Assembly (NCBI GenBank): GCA_004557125.1
Contig: SFET01000039.1
Location: 1-23,315 of the forward strand
DNA length: 23,315 nucleotides
Direction: 5' to 3'
Source of the DNA: Clostridiales bacterium
GTDB lineage: Bacteria; Bacillota; Clostridia; Christensenellales; Aristaeellaceae
The position numbers were made by a program, and so were the translations under genes. This document shows, piece by piece, positions 21,923-23,315 of this stretch. A model generated the notes under the pieces. That model saw only the letters and a program-made list of their open reading frames with translations, was not told the origin of the DNA and did no database searches. Positions within the stretch are counted from its first letter, which is position 1. Each line of letters starts with the position of its first letter.

Positions 21923-22353
21923 TCTTCTTCCCCCTGTGCCATCTGGCACGCATATTCATCGATCATATTCTGGAGGGTGATTCCATCGACGATCCGGTTC
22001 AGTCCGTCCCGGATCTTCAGCCACACGATGCGCGAGGGACAGGCGCAGCTCTTGCCGCAGCTGTCCTCCTCCAGCAGGCAATCCACCAGATTCAGTCCGC
22101 CCTCCAGCGCCCGCAGAACCTCGCCCACAGTGATCTCACTGGGCGCGCGCACCAGCCGGTAGCCGCCCTGGGCCCCGCGGTTGCTAATGACCAACTTCTC
22201 CCGCCGGAGCACCGCAATCAGCTGCTCCAGATAGGCCTCCGGGATGCCCTGCCGCTCCGCGATGCACTTGATGGACTGCGGTCCGTCGCCGTAGTGCACC
22301 GCCAGGTCGTACATCGCATGGATGCCGTAGCGCCCGCGCGTGGACAGCTTCAA
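21919..22353 (-). CDS. iscR: Rrf2-family iron-sulfur regulator IscR
   Basis: A 144-residue winged-helix regulator, probable sensor of Fe-S cluster supply. It starts MKLSTRGRYGIHAMYDLA, the standard Rrf2 N-terminus, if the TTG codon at 22351-22353 is used. That TTG has GGAGG 9 nt upstream, while an in-frame ATG pair further up has none. The HTH covers about residues 25-75 (GIPEAYLEQLIAVLRREKLVISNRGAQGGY). Cluster-ligand cysteines appear in DCLLEEDSCGKSCACPS (C-x6-C-x3-C-x-C). It leads the iscRSU operon behind a strong promoter, with an inverted repeat in the leader that may be its own operator. Confidence 0.93.
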   Translation of the reverse strand: MKLSTRGRYGIHAMYDLAVHYGDGPQSIKCIAERQGIPEAYLEQLIAVLRREKLVISNRGAQGGYRLVRAPSEITVGEVLRALEGGLNLVDCLLEEDSCGKSCACPSRIVWLKIRDGLNRIVDGITLQNMIDEYACQMAQGEEE

Positions 22354-22379
22354 CGGGGATCGCCTCCTTCGCATCAATT

Positions 22380-22396
22380 CCGAGTGAATCGCTCGG
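22380..22396. promoter_or_regulatory. Inverted repeat in the isc leader
   Basis: CCGAG, seven bases, CTCGG. It lies just downstream of the expected isc transcription start and before the binding site. It could be an IscR operator or a small leader hairpin. Confidence 0.4.
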
Positions 22397-22409
22397 TTTA
22401 CCGTCTGCT

Positions 22410-22438
22410 ATTTTATCACCGCATTTTGGCCTTGTCAA
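22410..22438 (-). promoter_or_regulatory. Promoter of iscR-iscS-iscU
   Basis: On the minus strand: perfect TTGACA (22433-22438), 17-bp spacer, TAAAAT (22410-22415). Confidence 0.85.
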
Positions 22439-22474
22439 TCAATCCCGATGGTTTTCATAGGAAATTAACGCATG

Positions 22475-22503
22475 TTGAAATCCAATGACGGGCGTGCTAT
22501 AAT
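22475..22503 (+). promoter_or_regulatory. Promoter of the DUF308-like gene
   Basis: TTGAAA (22475-22480), 17-bp spacer, TATAAT (22498-22503) with a TGC extension. The leader contains a small GCGGC/GCCGC hairpin near 22519-22534. Confidence 0.85.
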
Positions 22504-22558
22504 AAAATTGCTTCGAAAGCGGCGTAGAAGCCGCCAATCTGAAAAGGGAGGCATGCCT

Positions 22559-23158
22559 ATGAAACAAAAGGGAAACCGAAGTGGGAATATATTTGGAAAG
22601 AAGATGCATCTGACCTGGACGGAGCTGATTGCCGGGATCGCGATGATCCTGATCGGCCTGGTACTGCTGATCTGGCCGGGCATCGCCACCTCGCTGCTGT
22701 TCGGCGCCATCGGCGCGGTGTGCATCATCATCGGCGTGGTGTATGTGGTGCGGTACTGCATGCTGGAGGCCAAGCTGGCCATCACCAGCTTTGACCTGTC
22801 GCTGGGCCTGATCTGGATCCTTGGCGGCGTGCTGGTCATCGTGTTCAAGAACCTGCTGATCTCGCTGCTGCCCATGCTGTTTGGCCTGATCGTGCTCATC
22901 GGCGGCGTCATCAAGATCCAGAGTACGCTGGGCTTCCGCCGGATGAATGCGACCCGTTGGTACATCGAGCTGATCTGCGCCATCATCTCCATCGCCTTCG
23001 GCGTGATCATTCTGCTGAACCCCTTCTCCACCGCGCTGCTGCTGATGCGGGTCATCGGCATTGCACTGGTCATCGAGGGCGCGATGGATCTGATCTCCCG
23101 CATCTTCTACAAGAAGACCTGCGACGCATTCTTCATTGAAACCCATTTCTCTGACTGA
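22559..23158 (+). CDS. DUF308/HdeD-like membrane protein
   Basis: A 199-residue integral membrane protein with six hydrophobic segments arranged as pairs, for example LIAGIAMILIGLVLLIWPGIA, LLFGAIGAVCIIIGVVYVV, LGLIWILGGVLVIV and IELICAIISIAFGVIILLNPFS. The repeated G-x-x-x-I-x-x-G-[IV]-x-x-[LI]-x-x-P pattern is that of the DUF308 (HdeD) family, linked to acid stress in enterobacteria but of unknown role in clostridia. The start at 22559 has GGGAGG 8 nt upstream; the ATG at 22553 would be too close to it. It has its own promoter and terminator and faces the 3' end of an rRNA operon. Confidence 0.85.
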   Translation: MKQKGNRSGNIFGKKMHLTWTELIAGIAMILIGLVLLIWPGIATSLLFGAIGAVCIIIGVVYVVRYCMLEAKLAITSFDLSLGLIWILGGVLVIVFKNLLISLLPMLFGLIVLIGGVIKIQSTLGFRRMNATRWYIELICAIISIAFGVIILLNPFSTALLLMRVIGIALVIEGAMDLISRIFYKKTCDAFFIETHFSD

Positions 23159-23174
23159 CCGGGCCTGACAAATG

Positions 23175-23208
23175 AGGGAGGCAGCAAACCGCTGTCTCCC
23201 TTGTTTTG
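23175..23208 (+). terminator. Terminator of the DUF308-like gene
   Basis: AGGGAG-g-CAGC (23175-23185) pairs with GCTG-t-CTCCCT (23191-23201) with one mismatch, followed by TGTTTTGT. Confidence 0.75.
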
Positions 23209-23218
23209 TCCGGAACAC

Positions 23219-23247
23219 AAAAAAAGAGTCAATCTTTCGATTGACTC
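23219..23247 (-). terminator. Terminator of the rRNA operon
   Basis: GAGTCAATC (23226-23234), loop of four, GATTGACTC (23239-23247): a perfect 9-bp stem followed on the minus strand by seven T residues. Confidence 0.93.
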
Positions 23248-23256
23248 ACATTGAAT

Positions 23257-23315
23257 CCGGCGACGACCTACTCTCCCGGGCCGTTGCCAGCCAAGTACCA
23301 TCAGCGTGCTGAGGC
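23257..23315 (-). rRNA. rrf: 5S ribosomal RNA, 3' part
   Basis: On the minus strand the last roughly 59 nt match the conserved 3' half of bacterial 5S rRNA, including GATGGTACTTGGC and CGGGAGAGTAGGTCG. The 5' half lies beyond the window edge. The 3' end is estimated near 23257 and is followed by a strong terminator. It implies a minus-strand rRNA operon immediately to the right. Confidence 0.93.

Noticed and set aside
20183..22162. 659-residue plus-strand open frame
   Set aside because: Antisense to iscU, iscS and iscR, which are unmistakable; His- and Asp-rich shadow with no recognisable motif.

Overview
The window looks like chromosomal DNA of a GC-rich member of the Bacillota, probably class Clostridia. 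The evidence is iscR-iscS-iscU with a clostridial-type NifS-like desulfurase, an XRE-cupin/potABCD polyamine block, a small RelQ-type alarmone synthetase, an HflX with an extra N-terminal domain, strong AGGAGG ribosome binding sites, and TTGACA-17-TATAAT promoters. Genus cannot be fixed from sequence alone. The window starts in a degraded accessory patch and ends inside a 5S rRNA gene, so an rRNA operon lies just beyond the right edge on the minus strand.

Layout. Positions 1-190 hold a fragment resembling an RHS/DNRLRE-type surface protein. Two near-identical 133-bp palindromic elements follow (191-323 and 336-468), lying directly downstream of a tRNA-Val(CAC) gene at 491-567. Positions 698-4581 (minus) carry a monosaccharide ABC transporter, chvE-mmsA-mmsB. 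Its permease gene has an apparent internal deletion with a frameshift near 860. Positions 4582-4946 form a divergent control region with repeated AAGTTTAG motifs. Positions 4947-9603 (plus) carry an XRE-cupin regulator followed by potA, potB, potC and potD. An MFS transporter (9787-10968) and a two-component system (11322-13081) follow on the minus strand.

Divergent from the two-component system, on the plus strand, are a RelQ-like (p)ppGpp synthetase, a small membrane protein and an unknown 116-residue protein. Next come a PHP-family phosphatase (minus), a D-2-hydroxyacid dehydrogenase (plus) and a SleB-like cell-wall hydrolase relative that seems to lack its catalytic glutamate (plus). The minus strand then carries hflX with a small unknown gene behind it, and iscR-iscS-iscU. 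A DUF308-like membrane protein (plus) precedes the convergent 5S rRNA end.

The two transport blocks import sugars and polyamines. They share a control region, and the repeated motif raises the possibility that one regulator acts on both. The isc operon builds iron-sulfur clusters, with IscR as probable autoregulator. RelQ and HflX are stress and ribosome-associated factors. Most transcription units have recognisable promoters and intrinsic terminators, which are listed individually.

The observations most worth a second look are the tandem structured element behind tRNA-Val, the JAMM-like domain fused to HflX, the broken sugar permease, and the AAGTTTAG motif set between the sugar and polyamine operons. 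No CRISPR array, complete insertion sequence, prophage or obvious defence system is visible.
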